Part shown: one piece after another, positions 13,201 to 25,207 of the stretch
Layout: each line of letters begins with the position of its first letter
Numbering within the stretch: the stretch's first letter is position 1
Source: Helopsaltes ochotensis
Taxonomy: Eukaryota; Chordata; Aves; Passeriformes; Locustellidae
Assembly: GCA_013400155.1 (NCBI GenBank)
Contig: VXBM01000337.1
Coordinates: 483,521-547,520, forward strand
Reading direction: 5' to 3'
DNA length: 64,000 nt
Notes under the pieces: generated by a model
What the model was told of the DNA's origin: nothing
Seen by the model: the letters and a program-made list of their open reading frames with translations, nothing else
Database searches by the model: none
Translations under genes and position numbers: made by a program

Positions 13201-16200
13201 TGAATACTTCAAAAAGGGTTTTCATTTGCCACAAAACACAAAAGAAACTAGAAATTTCCTTCAAATGTATAAAAATGGTCAGTAAAAAACCAGCAATGTG
13301 GAACTGTTTTTCAGGATCCATTTATAAGTATATATACAGTATTTTTTATATATCTATATCTATATATCTCTTTAATATCAATTATGTGTGTGTATGTAAA
13401 AAAGTCCCTCTGTGTAATATTTAAGCAAATAAAATAACTGATTACTGACTCACCCAGCCAATTAATCCTGGACGCAACTCACAGAAGTATTTGAGGTCAA
13501 AACTGCCAATACGAGGGTTTAATTCATGTCCAGTAAAAAAATCATAAATAAAATACCCTGCAGGTAAGACACAACCTCTGTTAGCAAAATTCTTCCTTTT
13601 ATCTGCCACTACACTCCCCCCAATAAATAAAATCCCACTTTCCACAAATGTTCTCTAATTACAGATTTTTAAAAGATTGGAAAAGAAGTTTTTTTGATGA
13701 GTATGTGCAAAATACAAAACAAAAACTACGTAGTTTGTATTTTAAGATGCCCTAATATTTTATTTATTAGGAGGACTAACCACTTTAGAAGTTCTCCCTG
13801 ACACTTGTTCTTTATTTTCAGCCTTATCCTGAAGTTCACATCACAGTGTCTATGAACATGATCATATGGTATTAATAATTTTACATTTTCTCCATTTAAT
13901 TGCTTTTGTCTGGGAAAAAGAATTCCCTTCAGCTGTGACAATTACCCATCCATCAATAAAGGCGGACAAGAAGGAAAATGCAATGCCCTGACTTCATGAT
14001 ATCTGGGACTGAAAAACAACCACTTCACAGAGCAAAGCAAAACTCACGGTCTTACAATAACCAGCCTTAAATCTGGCCTTTAATTTGTAAAAATGAAGCT
14101 ATAGCAAACAAATGGAAAGAAATTATCCAGAATGTTCTAACTCACCAGAATTTCCACCTGGTGCTAGTTCTTCCTCAGGTGCCTTCAGAGATCGAACATA
14201 CAGATAAATGCTCAGTGCCAAAGAAAAAACTGCAGCTGACACTGCAAACTGCAGGAAGTGATCGTACAAATAATGAAGCTCAAATTGAAAGTATAATAAA
14301 ACTCCAATAGCTGCAGCAGTCAAAATAAAAGCATAAAGCCCTAAAGGATGTAGAAGAAAGACGTATTAGTCAAAATAAAAAAAACACAACAATTTATCAT
14401 TCTTGTAGGATCTACCTAATCCACCCTTTCCACATTTTTACTTCTTGCAATATTTATCCATATTCCAGTAACATCTTGGACGTCCCATGGTTCAAAGCTC
14501 TGGAGCACAGCAGTGTAACTCAGAGACTCTAAGTCCTGAAACTGTGCTCATCAAAAGGACAAGAGGCAGGAACATTCTGAACACTTCTCAGGTTTTTATG
14601 CCACAGGATCCAATTTCAGATTTTAGTGGAAAAATGGACACTGACACTGCTAATGGATAATGATAGCAGGTCACAAAATGTTATCTGTGGGACAGCTGAG
14701 ACAACCATATCCTCATCTGTGAAGTATCTTCATATATACCTTGATACAGATGGCAGTAATTAAAGTATTAAAATGACTTATCAAGTCAAAACTTGAACAC
14801 AAAAACTTTTTCATACTTTGAGTAAAAAATCATGCAGAATGGATTGATGCCCAAATAGGAGCAGGGAGTTCTCTGCTGCTGTCAGCTAAGGACTTTCTAT
14901 GGATTCCTTCACAGGGTCACAGGGGTTGAGGTTGGAAGGAACCTCCAGAGTCCATCTCCTCTAGTTCAGATGGAACCTCCATCCACTTGTGCCCAGTGCC
15001 TCCTGTCCTTACCTTTCCTCAAGAAGGCTTTTAAACTTGCTTTGAAAATTAGCTTTTAAAGCACCCCGTTGGTGGTTTTTTTGTTAAGAATCCACATTAT
15101 GTAGCTTATTTCCTCTCTTTATCAGAATGCAGAAAGAATTGTAGCACCATGGCATGACTAAAGACAAAAGTGCAAAACCAAGACAGGTATGAGACATCCT
15201 CAACAAGACTCACTTTTGCAGGATGTCATTTCCCTTGTTTCTATTACTTACAGCCCTATTGCAACTTTAAAATCATGCATCTTACCAGAGTATGACAAAA
15301 CTCAGCTTTTTAATGTAGTATTTGGATTCCACTACCACCCTTGCACACTGTAATGTCTTGGGGTACTTAGTTCCTGATGATTACTAACCTTTTTCTAAGA
15401 AAAAGCTCATCCTATTTCATCCAAGATTTACAACAGATGTGCTCTCTGGTCAAACTGTATCTTTCAACATTTGTATTTACAGTGCTGAGCACTGTAAATC
15501 ACACAGTGGAATCTGTTTTAGAATAACCAACTGCAACGTGCTTACCATTTATCCGGTACTGCAGTTTCCTTCCATTGGAAAGAGGGAGGCCTTCCACCAC
15601 CTAGGAAGAATAAAATCTTCAGGTTCAACAAAGTATTTTCTGTGGGCCCTTCAGAGGAAAACCAAGCTCAACTCTACCAGAAAGACATTCAATCAAAGCA
15701 ACCAGCTGGACACACTCAAACCTGAAGCTCATTTATTGTTCTAAAAAAATAGTCTGGATAGCAAATGAAAAATATTAACAGTTTCAAATAAAACCATTTT
15801 TAAAATAAACCTCTTCCTAACCAGCTTGAAGAAAGGAGAACTGCTCCAATCATTGTGAACATGTACAGCAATAAAACATGATTGATCTACTTCTGAGTGT
15901 CCTTTCAGAATCTGTCAGTAACCCTCAAGTCACAAGAGAGGGAGGGAGAGCCTTTGCCTGATATGCATATGGCTGGAATGGTTTATAGCTTCCTATAAAT
16001 GAAGATTACATTCCAAAATGCTGGATATCCATAAGAAACCAAACATCACAATAGTTTGTGAATTTAAAAGTCAGATACCTAAAATTCTTCTAGAATTCTA
16101 TCAAGCAAAGTTTATCCACACTTTGATCTGAATCCTGACAAAATGCCTTCTGCCTTCTCTACCAAAAGGCTCTGAAAAGCAAAAAATCCTCAACCAGCTG

Positions 16201-19200
16201 CACTGTTTTAAGCTTACAGAAATCTGCAGCAGCCATATTCCAGTTTATTATGAAAAACTCATTAAGTTCAAACTCACTGGATTTAGAACATAGCCCAACT
16301 TCCAGCCTAACACACAGTTCAGTTGCCCATAAAGACCCAATTGCTCCCAAGAGCCTACCTTTCCAACTGGCAGCAAGTGAAAAACAGCTTGAAGGAAAAA
16401 CCACAGAAGAAAGACACCAAACACCCTCCCCTCCCAAAGACTCTCAAGTGCTGGCAGAGGAGGGAAGTTCAGAAGACTGGGATCATCTTGCTTGCACATC
16501 AACAGCAAGTACAATACAGTAGCAGGCAGGAGAAACACCATCATGAAGGTCCCTGTAAACAGACATCATGGTATGTTAGAAGGTAAGGACAGAAAATAAA
16601 AACAATAATTTCAGTTTTACTCTGAATTCTGCAGCCAAGGTCCAAAAAGTAGTTCTTGACATGACAGTATGGTCAATAAGTAAAAACCCACAAAAATACT
16701 AATTTTTAACTATTAAGGCAATTTGTACACATACCAATTCTTCCCCCAAACTCCAGCTCCTTTGTTTTTGTTGGTACTTTCTCAATTGGTTTTACAGCCA
16801 CAAAAGTCTTTTTCTCTGAATAGATCTCTTCTTTTTTCTTGTCATCTTTCCTCGAACGCAAGCTGTACTGCTCAAGCACACGCTTGACTTCCAGGTCCGG
16901 CTTTAATTTTTGCTGTGAATGAAAAAAAATAATTTACTAAAAAGTTTCCCAGAGATTTTACTTTATTTCAGTAGAATATTTCATATTTCAGAGGACATTA
17001 CTCACTATAAAATACCAATATACAATTATTCATGAAGAGACAGCTAAAACCAGGCCCTGATTACAGACCAGCAGCAGCTCCAGTACAGATCATCCACTGC
17101 CACCCTCCTCCTTTCCCTTCTGCCACATGCATTAAGTAACAGCCAGGACTAAGGCAAAAAAACACACTTTCTCTGTAGCAAAGTTTTATACTGCCTTCTA
17201 TTTCTACTTGATTATTACATTACCCTTTTCTAGGAATTTCTGAGAGAGCTAAGCTAGAAATGTGTCAAAAAGCTAAGAGCAAATTCTGTGTTCCTACCTC
17301 CAAGATGACGCAGGATGTGTCATTTTTTTCTGTACTTTCAGGTTCACCATTGTACCTTTTGGTGTTATTCTCACTCGGTTTCTGGTTAAAAGAAGAAACA
17401 ACCGTTTAAGCTTTCAGTGTCCTATATATGGTACTGCTCTGCAGAACTGAAAGTTTGGTTTTCCACAAAATATCTTTGAAGAAATAAATTCTCTCATAAA
17501 AATTCTCATGAGTTTAGCTTACACAGCTCTGGGAAGACATGACTCATATTTTTATTTCACCTACAGTTTTGTTGAAGAGAACACGGTCTTTCCAGTCATA
17601 CAAGAGCCAACAGATCAATCCTTCTCCTCAGACAGGAGCCAGGACAAAACCACCAAAGATTTTTTAACCCTTTTATCCCAAAAGGTTAAAAGTACAAAAA
17701 GTAAACAGTAGCTGCAAGCTTAAAACCAGCTTGTGATCCACAGGCACTGGACCACACAGCTCAAAAAGCTCACTGCAAAACAAACCCCACAGCTGTTTCC
17801 GTGCCTAAGAGCAGCAATTTACTGCTCCAATTTACCTATCTAGCTAGTTTATACTAATCTGGTTTAGCTTAACTGAAATCTAACTAAAACCTGTTCATTT
17901 TCAATAGATCAGCAGAAGGCATTTCCAGTTCAAGGGACTGTGTCTCAGACAAGTGAGAAGCCATCTCAAGGGCACAAGAGGCAGAAGAAATGCTGTTTGT
18001 CTCTTCACAGAGAAACATCATCTCTATTCCTCTTCACTTGAAGATCACCAGAACCATTTTTAGCACTCAATCATCACAAAAATGCTAAGAACAAACCTAA
18101 TAAATTTCAGCTAAATACAAGATATTGGTAAACTTAGAAATCCTTACAGGTAAGTTTTTATAATGAAACCAGTTTTGCAATATTATCCATCAGCAAGGCC
18201 ATATTTAAATATTCTACACTGCGTGTTTTCCACTACTACTGTAACAAACTGTGTATGGTAACAGAACTCATTTTATTTCAAATCCTAATACCTACCTGTA
18301 ATGTACCAATTAACACATCTAAAAGTAAGCTAACTTCCTTTGTCCCATTTCACCAGCAGAAGCACATGGCTAACAATGACTTCAATATTAAATATTAAAA
18401 AAATTGTGTTTGTGATTCTGAGAAGAATCATCAAATTTAAGTGGAACTTTATAACCTTGGTTTACCTCTCAAGAATTTCCTCAAACTTTGCAAGCTAGAA
18501 ACCTTATTTCTAAAGAAAAAAAAAAGGCAGTTCTGAGATATACTTTTGCAGGCAATTATGCTGTCCAAGGAACATGAACTACAGCTGGCTTTTACAATGA
18601 TAAACCCAGTCTGCATAAAACCAATCTTTCACAACAGCAAAAGTTCTTTTTAATAAAATTCCAGCAAACCCACAGACAAAAAACCAACAAACAAAACTAA
18701 TACCAGTAGAGCTAAGCTGGTCTCCTGAATGGTTTTCTTTTTGTCATCTTTGTGTTCCCTGCTTTGGGAAGCAGAACGACGCCGGCCCCTCGCTGGCCGA
18801 CCAGGTGACCGAGAGCGAGATCTGCTGCTACTTCTTCTGGAGGGAGAACTTGAAGAAGACTGGCTCTTCCTGTGCTTGAATGATGACTGTGACTAAAAGA
18901 GAGATGGGAAGAAAGCAAAATCTTATCTATGTCCCAAAGAACAATTTTAGAAACATGGCGGGGGGGGTGGGTTGTGATGAGGAGTCTGGCATACAGTTCT
19001 ACAGATCTGTCTCGTATTTCCTCAACTGATGCTCTACAAAGGCTGTTAAGAAAGAGCAACTGCAGAATACTCATTTTGCTGGCAATGCCCAAACAAGCCT
19101 GCTCCAAGCCCAACTGCTGCTGGCAGTTCCTGCTGAAGCTACAGAAATTAGGCTATGGATGTAAGCTACCAAAGTGAGTACCAAGCTGTTGAGCACAGCA

Positions 19201-20567
19201 CCTCTCAATCCTGTGCGCAGGGAAAGGAATTGAGAGCTGCCTCAAGCCCTCAGAGGCTGCTCTCACTTCCACTACTCAACTTTACTAATGCATTTGACAC
19301 AGCAACGTTCATCATCTGTGCGAGGCAACACAGAGCAAATCAACACGAAACAAAACCAGATCAGCCCAATCATTTCACTGTATCTGGTAACTCATTTCAT
19401 AAACAGTTTACTCCAGAAGCACTCTTTGACTTCTCTGTGAAGTCTGCAATGCTGATTTCCCCATGTAAAATTTCCACAATGCAACTTTGATAATGCATGT
19501 TTCATGACAAAGAAAGGCATTTTCCCAGCTTGAGCCCGCTAACCTGCATGCAGAAGTAACAAGTCAGAAAGCCTTGAAACAGTGAAAATAGTTGCCCACC
19601 TCAAGGCAGAAATATTTTGGTCCCAAAAGAGAAGGCCATTTACTGGGCATGGACACTGCCACCAAGAAGTGACACTATAGCTCACAGGAAGACACATAAG
19701 CGGGCTTTGAACCTATGCAGGTTTTAGAACAGACCATAGCAATGAACTACAGTGAACATTCAAACAGGGTTCTTTCCTCCTGCATTATTAATTTTCAACT
19801 CAAACTTGTATGAGGTTTTAAAGGCCTTTATTAGTAACAAAAAATGAAATAATAAAGATATAGAAAGATGAAGGAATGTGCTTATATGACAAGAACCTTT
19901 CTCAAGGGTTTGTAATTGTCACAAACATAGCAAAATACCTCCTGAAGCCTTTGCGGACCTAAACCAGTAAAAGCTGCTTGCAGATGTTTGCAGTATGTGC
20001 TTGAGGGGCACGCACTGTTTATATTTACAGAGACATTTAACTGCACCTTCCCATTTGTTGGCAGATTTTCTCGTTTAGAGATGGAAAACCATCAAATTAA
20101 CATCAGCCCACTCATTACTACCTTTGTAAGGTACCCAAACCAATTTTTCATGAAAAACCATGCTATAGAGTTCCTGAAGGATCAGACTTGGTTTTCCTCA
20201 AAAAACACTACATTTTTTGGACACAAACAGAACAACCATGATACTTTAAAGATGGGGTCATTCTAAACTTCTACTTGAGGAGTCACATAGAAAGAAACTT
20301 TTATTTAGCACCAACTCCTTGAAGGCACAGTGAATAAAAACTTGCAAAATAACTCCCCAGCCATAAGCTGAAGTACTGATAATTAAATACGTGTGTACTC
20401 ACCCTTATATCACTTTCTTTCAGTGCAAGTTCAGTCCCATCTTTGTACTTGACAGTATAAAGATGAGCAACATCATCATAACTGGTCACTTGTACCTCAT
20501 AGTACAGGACGCTTCCTGGCCAGCGGCCCATCACCACCTCGCCATCAGCAAACTTCCGGCTTGGCAT
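10081..20567 (-). CDS. LBR: Lamin B receptor (spliced, 13 coding exons)
   Basis: LBR is a polytopic inner-nuclear-membrane protein that binds B-type lamins, HP1 and chromatin through its N-terminal half and acts as a sterol C14-reductase through its C-terminal half. Joining the 13 exons gives 607 residues (human 615), with all junctions GT-AG and in phase. Residues 1-55 are the Tudor domain and about 56-100 the Arg/Ser-rich segment. Residues 147-205 are a basic linker, and from 206 on is the membrane-embedded sterol reductase domain. Sterol-reductase signature 1 (YDFFTGHELNPR) lies in exon 9 and signature 2 (HREARDEHHCKQKYG) in the last exon. Asn539 and Arg575 align with human Asn547 and Arg583, whose changes abolish reductase function, and both are intact. 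The start is the first ATG after a 5' UTR acceptor, MPSRKFADGEVVMGRWPGS. The gene looks fully functional. Confidence 0.97.
11138..11260 (-). CDS. LBR: LBR exon: NADPH-binding region
   Basis: Residues 514-554 plus the first base of 555 (123 nt). It contains TGKGLLVTGWWGFVRHPNYL. Asn539 of RHPNYLGD corresponds to human Asn547. Acceptor TTCACAG, donor GTGAGT. Confidence 0.96.
11367..11447 (-). CDS. LBR: LBR exon, 81 nt
   Basis: Residues 487-513 plus the first base of 514. IGYYIFRSANSQKNNFRRNP includes the conserved NSQKNxFR motif of the reductase family, a cofactor-binding loop. Acceptor TTTCAG, donor GTGAGT. Confidence 0.96.
12630..12798 (-). CDS. LBR: LBR exon: catalytic core
   Basis: Residues 431-486 plus the first base of 487 (169 nt). 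MDITHDGFGFMLAFGDLVWVPF is strongly conserved in LBR, TM7SF2 and ERG24, where this region contacts NADPH and sterol. Acceptor TTCTAG, donor GTAAGT. Confidence 0.96.
12896..13021 (-). CDS. LBR: LBR exon: transmembrane segments 5-6
   Basis: Residues 389-430 (126 nt, phase 0 both ends). VVINLAMLLAEMKIHN and SLSMILVNSFQLLYVVDALW are membrane segments lining the sterol pocket. Acceptor ACTTAG, donor GTAAAT. Confidence 0.95.
13328..13385. repeat. AT-rich simple repeat in LBR intron
   Basis: Interrupted TATATC/TATA microsatellite in the intron between the 13454-13557 and 12896-13021 exons. Confidence 0.75.
13454..13557 (-). CDS. LBR: LBR exon: sterol reductase signature 1
   Basis: Residues 354-388 (104 nt). 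YFIYDFFTGHELNPRIGSFD matches the first signature of the ERG4/ERG24 sterol reductase family, including the NPR triplet and the following D-x-K (FDLKYFCELRPG). Acceptor CTGCAG, donor GTGAGT. Confidence 0.96.
14146..14340 (-). CDS. LBR: LBR exon: transmembrane segments 3-4
   Basis: Residues 289-353 plus the first base of 354 (195 nt). It has two hydrophobic segments (LYAFILTAAAIGVLLYF and FAVSAAVFSLALSIYLYV) and ends with the conserved SLKAPEEELAPGGNSG, where the donor splits the last glycine codon. Confidence 0.95.
14908..15030 (-). mobile_element. CR1-like LINE 3'-end fragment
   Basis: On the plus strand it starts CACAGGGTCACAGG, followed by GAGGTTGGAAGGAACCTC and a T-C-ATCTCCTCTAGTTC stretch. 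This is the reverse complement of the usual avian CR1 3' end, so the element is on the minus strand. It is truncated, without the reverse-transcriptase frame, and lies in an LBR intron. Confidence 0.75.
15475..15499. repeat. Perfect inverted repeat, 12-bp arms, 1-nt spacer
   Basis: Arms ATTTACAGTGCT (15475-15486) and AGCACTGTAAAT (15488-15499) flank a single G. In the LBR pre-mRNA it begins 46 nt after the 5' splice site of the 55-nt exon at 15546-15600. It can form a stem-loop in RNA after opening a few central pairs. Confidence 0.85.
15546..15600 (-). CDS. LBR: LBR small exon, 55 nt
   Basis: Residues 271-288 plus the first base of 289. It reads VVEGLPLSNGRKLQYRIN, a conserved loop of the sterol reductase fold. 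The acceptor is TTCCTAG and the donor GTAAGC. At 55 nt it is easily overlooked. The donor is followed 46 nt downstream by a perfect inverted repeat (15475-15499). Confidence 0.95.
16359..16552 (-). CDS. LBR: LBR exon: transmembrane segments 1-2
   Basis: Residues 206 (completed) to 270 (194 nt). It holds two hydrophobic stretches, TFMMVFLLPATVLYLLLM (207-224) and VFGVFLLWFFLQAVFHLLP (249-267), separated by the conserved loop CKQDDPSLLNFPPLPALES. Confidence 0.95.
16735..16912 (-). CDS. LBR: LBR exon: second nucleoplasmic globular region
   Basis: Residues 147-205 plus the first base of codon 206 (178 nt). The acceptor is TTCACAG and the donor GTATGT. It includes VLEQYSLRSR and ends KELEFGGRI at the start of the first membrane segment. 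This half of the nucleoplasmic domain binds HP1-type proteins in vertebrate LBR. Confidence 0.93.
17298..17381 (-). CDS. LBR: LBR exon: linker
   Basis: Residues 119-146 (84 nt, phase 0 both ends), with acceptor AACCAG and donor GTAGGA. It begins KPSENNTKRYNGEP, a polar linker between the RS segment and the second globular part. Confidence 0.9.
18704..18892 (-). CDS. LBR: LBR exon: Arg/Ser-rich segment
   Basis: Residues 56-118, phase 0 to phase 0 (189 nt), with acceptor TTTTAG and donor GTATTA. It contains Ser runs and RSRSRS repeats. In LBR this region is the substrate of SRPK and CDK1 kinases and binds nucleic acid. Confidence 0.93.
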
Positions 20568-20583
20568 TTTCCAAACAGAATCC
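20403..20583 (-). CDS. LBR: LBR first coding exon (Tudor domain)
   Basis: The acceptor (TTCTAG) ends at 20584, the 5' UTR part is 20568-20583, the ATG is at 20565-20567, and the donor GT is at 20401-20402. It encodes residues 1-55, ending ESDIR at phase 0. This is the chromatin-binding Tudor domain with its Trp and Tyr core residues (GRWPGSVLYYEV). Confidence 0.95.
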
Positions 20584-23500
20584 CTAGAAAAGAAATCAGT
20601 CAGCCCACATAACAGCTAAACATCAGCCTTCTTTTTCCCCCACCCTCTGTATCACGTAACTGAAAAGGGGACACTTACAACAAGTCTCCACTTTAAACAG
20701 GGAAAAGGCTGTGTGGTAAGAAAACAGCAGTGATCTCTTTTCCAAATCAGTAGACAGAAGAAATAGTTTTAAAATAGAGAGAAGATTGAAGCTGCATATT
20801 CTGGAAAAGTGTTCAGATGTATTAGACTGGTACTGAACTATGATATACAATCTCCATCATCAGGCAAAGCACATCTTTGACCAAAATTACATAATGAAGC
20901 TCATCTTATCTAGATGCAAATGACAAGGTATTGAAGTGTCCTTTAACCCTTGTTTCCTGTGGTTCTCCAGAAATGACAGAAGTGATGACTTCTAAACATT
21001 AAACATCCCCAATCTCTTCAACACTTACAGCCACATTACACACTTTCTTCAGCTGATTATGCCAAACACTCAAAAATTAGGAAACTTCAGGATTTAAGCT
21101 CCTGTCTGGATTGTATATTTTTCTTTTCCACCTCTTCAGCACAAGGACATAATGCCTTTTCCAGGGCTCAGTGGGAAAACAAAGCACAGCATCAAAGCAA
21201 TCACACAGCAACCGGAAAAACTGAATTCTACCCCCTGTCTGCACCATCAGGTTTTTACATGGTGTAAGTGACTACTACCCTTGGTTCACCCCACCAGGTG
21301 CTAGGAAAAACCACAACTACAACTTAGAGAACGTTCCTTTTAAGTGTAAAGTCCTGTAGAACTGTTTGTAAAGGGCTTTGTGTTATGTCATTGGCTTCTG
21401 AAATTAGATATCTGAAGTGGGATATACTTTTAATCTCAATGTATCAAGTGAGACTGCCTTAAAAGTCTACGGTAAAATATACACTAACATTTGTACAACC
21501 AACACAGGAACTTAGAGGGGACGGCAGGGACAGGGACAAGACACAAATCACAAAATATTGGTGTCAAAGCATTTCATTTTAACTTGTTTGCTTGATAAAT
21601 AAGATATGAAGCCACACAAGCTAAGGTAAATACAAGTCTTTAACTAGATAATGATTACATATTAACTAACCTGCAGTGAAAAGTTAAGATTCTCCGGGAA
21701 AAAAACACTGTTAATATTCAATCACAGATCTTCATCACAGGCTGGGGGATGGAGCTCAGTGAGCTTTTACAATCAACATTCAGTCTGGCATTTTCTGACA
21801 TTGCTGCTGCTGTTAAATTTTACACCTATGTAGCTCTCCAAGTCAAAACCCCAAAAAACTCAGCAGAATTCCCTCATATGGATTACTAATACTCCAAACT
21901 GCTTCAGAACAGAAACATCTGGCCATATCCTTCACTGTATAATATTTGAAGGAGAAAAACAAAAGTTTTATAATTTGGTTTCACTGACACTTGCCAGTCA
22001 GAGAAGTTATGAGTTCTAGTCTGTGCTTGTTGGGCACGTGTTGTTCCAGCTCTTCTGCCTTCTACCTAGTGTTTCTTGTCCCAGTTTCTTGTTTCTGTCT
22101 TATTCTTCCTGAACTCCCACTCCTCCAACTTTCTTTAATCCAAATCATCTTATCCCCTTCAAATTCATAACCCTGTTTATAACTACTTCCATATTTTCAT
22201 TTCTAATTCTCCATTCTCTCCATACCCCCCTGTCGTGGAGTCTTTGTGGATTTTCTGCCTTCTCTGCCCTTGTTCACCAAACATGTTCCCGTCCTCTTTG
22301 CCACCTCTGCTTAAATCTGATCTCAATCCCCATTTCTGTCTCCTTGCCCCGTTTCCTCATGCAAAAGGCAGGTCTTTAGGAGATACGTGTCTGCTGCAGC
22401 CTCTTGCAGCCACAGCTTCTTCCTGCTCTTCCATAAATAGTCTGAACACCGGAGCTCCCCCGAGTGCACTCAGAGCTGGCAGCAGATGTCATCCCCTGAT
22501 CCATGACTTCATTTCCCTCTGCCTGCTGCACTTCCCACACCCCACTGACTGCTCCTTCTCCTGACCTGCAGCACCTCAGGCACAGCTGCAAACCTGGAGC
22601 CGGAGCAGGACCAAGCTGTCAGAGCCTCAGACAAGGTCGTAAAAACTAGAACCTTTGGAGGGGAAATCCTTTTCAAAAAAGGTAGCATTCTTTCATGAAG
22701 TTGTGGCTATGGACACACTGGCTTTTCCAATTTATACCAACCACTTCAGAATTTAGATACAATTTCATTGTGATAATAAAATGTAATTCTCTGCCAGATT
22801 TCAAAACCCAGCAGTTCTGTATACACACCCAAAGCCCAAAGAAAAAGTAATTTGATGATCTAATTCTTGCGAAAGGCAGAAGGACCTTCCCTTCCTCCGG
22901 TCTTGCTCTCAAAAGGAGCTGAAGTTAGTTTTAAAAAATTTAAAAGATTGTTGCTAAATCAATGTCACGTAGTTCAGCCTGAGGTAGATATACCAATATG
23001 AGATTCCAAAATAATAAATAAGCAAGTGGAAATATCTTCTGACTCAAAAGTAATGAATGATCTTATAAATGGGAAAACTTATGTATTTTTCAATTCTTTT
23101 CCTTAAATATTACAGCTTAATAACAAGCTCAAACATTAAACATCAAAAGAAGTAAATGTAGCTTCCTACCCTATCAAAAATAACCACCTTGTTCTGCTCC
23201 CCAGTGCCTCCTGGGAGGGAGGTTTGCAATCCTCATTCCTTATATCCCGCTTCAAAAAGCTGCACCTTTTAAAGGCAGCCTTCATCTGTTCAGATAACAA
23301 ACACAATTACTGGCAGCAACAAGAGAAAAGACAGGAAGTCTTTCAAAAAAAATTCAGTTTAGAGTTTACATTTTTAATTTACTACTCTTTCAAGCTCTAC
23401 ACACCCCTGAAAATTTTCATTATATCAGCTGACATCAGCCTAATATTCCCAGTAGTTCTGCACAAAATATTTTGAATTCCCAGGGCTTCAAAATCTGAAT

Positions 23501-24436
23501 CCAAAGAATATTATCTCATACGATGAACCCTGCACTGTACAGACACCTGACTGCAAGCTTGGTCACTTACTCAGGAGATGAAATTGGTGTTTTCTGAACC
23601 AATACCATTTTCCTTTAGGAATCTAGACTCTTATTAGAGAAAGGATCAAAAGGACTTTTTATCCTATACCAAACCAAGCCAATTAATGCAAATCTCCCTG
23701 GAGCTTAAAAGTTGGTAAAGAATAAAAGTTTCTGCTGACTCAAACAAGAATGAAATAATTAAAAAGAAAATTGGCTGGGAAACATATTGCCCCATGCATG
23801 CATTTCAGGTCTTCCTAATGACTCTCTCACTAGATATGTGGGAAGATAGTTCAGTGCGGAGAAAGCAATGGTTGTTACCTTGTAGCAACACGCAGATCAC
23901 ACCTCATCAGCAGAGGCTGGATACACAGTTTTAAGAATAAATAAACACTAAACGAGTTTTCCCTCTTGGAAGAGCAAAGCTCACACACACACACTGATTC
24001 CATGTACTAATTCTGACACCTCACCACTGTTAGATAACCATGTCAGAGGAGGGAGCCAGTTGAATGCAAGAAGAAATGCAGGAAAATAAAGAAAGCGCTG
24101 GCAGTCGAGGCTAACAATACACGGAAAGTTACTACTGAATTCACGAAGAGAGCTGTGCAGGACCTTTCAGCAACACCATTATCCTCTCCACATTTCTAGC
24201 TCTTCACCGTCAGAACGGTGGAGGTACCTATCCCTGTCCAAGCAAACGTCACTTCACCACTAAAAACAAGCACAAATGAGTCTCGAGGCAAAAACAACAA
24301 CCCATCAACCTTCGGGCTAGGAATAGAGGATCTTCCCTTCAAAGAAGCTTTCTACCGGAAACCCCGCGATGAGGGGAGGCGGCAGGAACCAGAAGCGCCC
24401 GGCAGGGCCCGGGAGCGGCGGGGCGCTGTTGACAGG
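20584..24436 (-). other. LBR: Inferred LBR intron 1
   Basis: Sequence between the acceptor in front of the ATG exon and the CpG island. No additional coding exon was recognised. The pyrimidine-rich stretch 22030-22570 holds chance frames only. The upstream non-coding exon 1 and its donor were not located and probably fall in or beside the N run. Confidence 0.5.
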
Positions 24437-25109
24437 NNNNNNNNNNNNNNNNNNNNNNNNNNNNNNNNNNNNNNNNNNNNNNNNNNNNNNNNNNNNNNNN
24501 NNNNNNNNNNNNNNNNNNNNNNNNNNNNNNNNNNNNNNNNNNNNNNNNNNNNNNNNNNNNNNNNNNNNNNNNNNNNNNNNNNNNNNNNNNNNNNNNNNNN
24601 NNNNNNNNNNNNNNNNNNNNNNNNNNNNNNNNNNNNNNNNNNNNNNNNNNNNNNNNNNNNNNNNNNNNNNNNNNNNNNNNNNNNNNNNNNNNNNNNNNNN
24701 NNNNNNNNNNNNNNNNNNNNNNNNNNNNNNNNNNNNNNNNNNNNNNNNNNNNNNNNNNNNNNNNNNNNNNNNNNNNNNNNNNNNNNNNNNNNNNNNNNNN
24801 NNNNNNNNNNNNNNNNNNNNNNNNNNNNNNNNNNNNNNNNNNNNNNNNNNNNNNNNNNNNNNNNNNNNNNNNNNNNNNNNNNNNNNNNNNNNNNNNNNNN
24901 NNNNNNNNNNNNNNNNNNNNNNNNNNNNNNNNNNNNNNNNNNNNNNNNNNNNNNNNNNNNNNNNNNNNNNNNNNNNNNNNNNNNNNNNNNNNNNNNNNNN
25001 NNNNNNNNNNNNNNNNNNNNNNNNNNNNNNNNNNNNNNNNNNNNNNNNNNNNNNNNNNNNNNNNNNNNNNNNNNNNNNNNNNNNNNNNNNNNNNNNNNNN
25101 NNNNNNNNN
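24437..25109. other. Assembly gap, 673 N
   Basis: A run of N inside the CpG island. Open frames drawn through it are artefacts. Confidence 0.99.
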
Positions 25110-25207
25110 TGATGGCGGGAGGGGAGGGAGAACGGGGCGGAAAGGTCGCTGTCGTGGCGATGGGGGCTGGCTCAGACCGCCTGCGCCACCCAGGCACCGC
25201 CGCCAGT

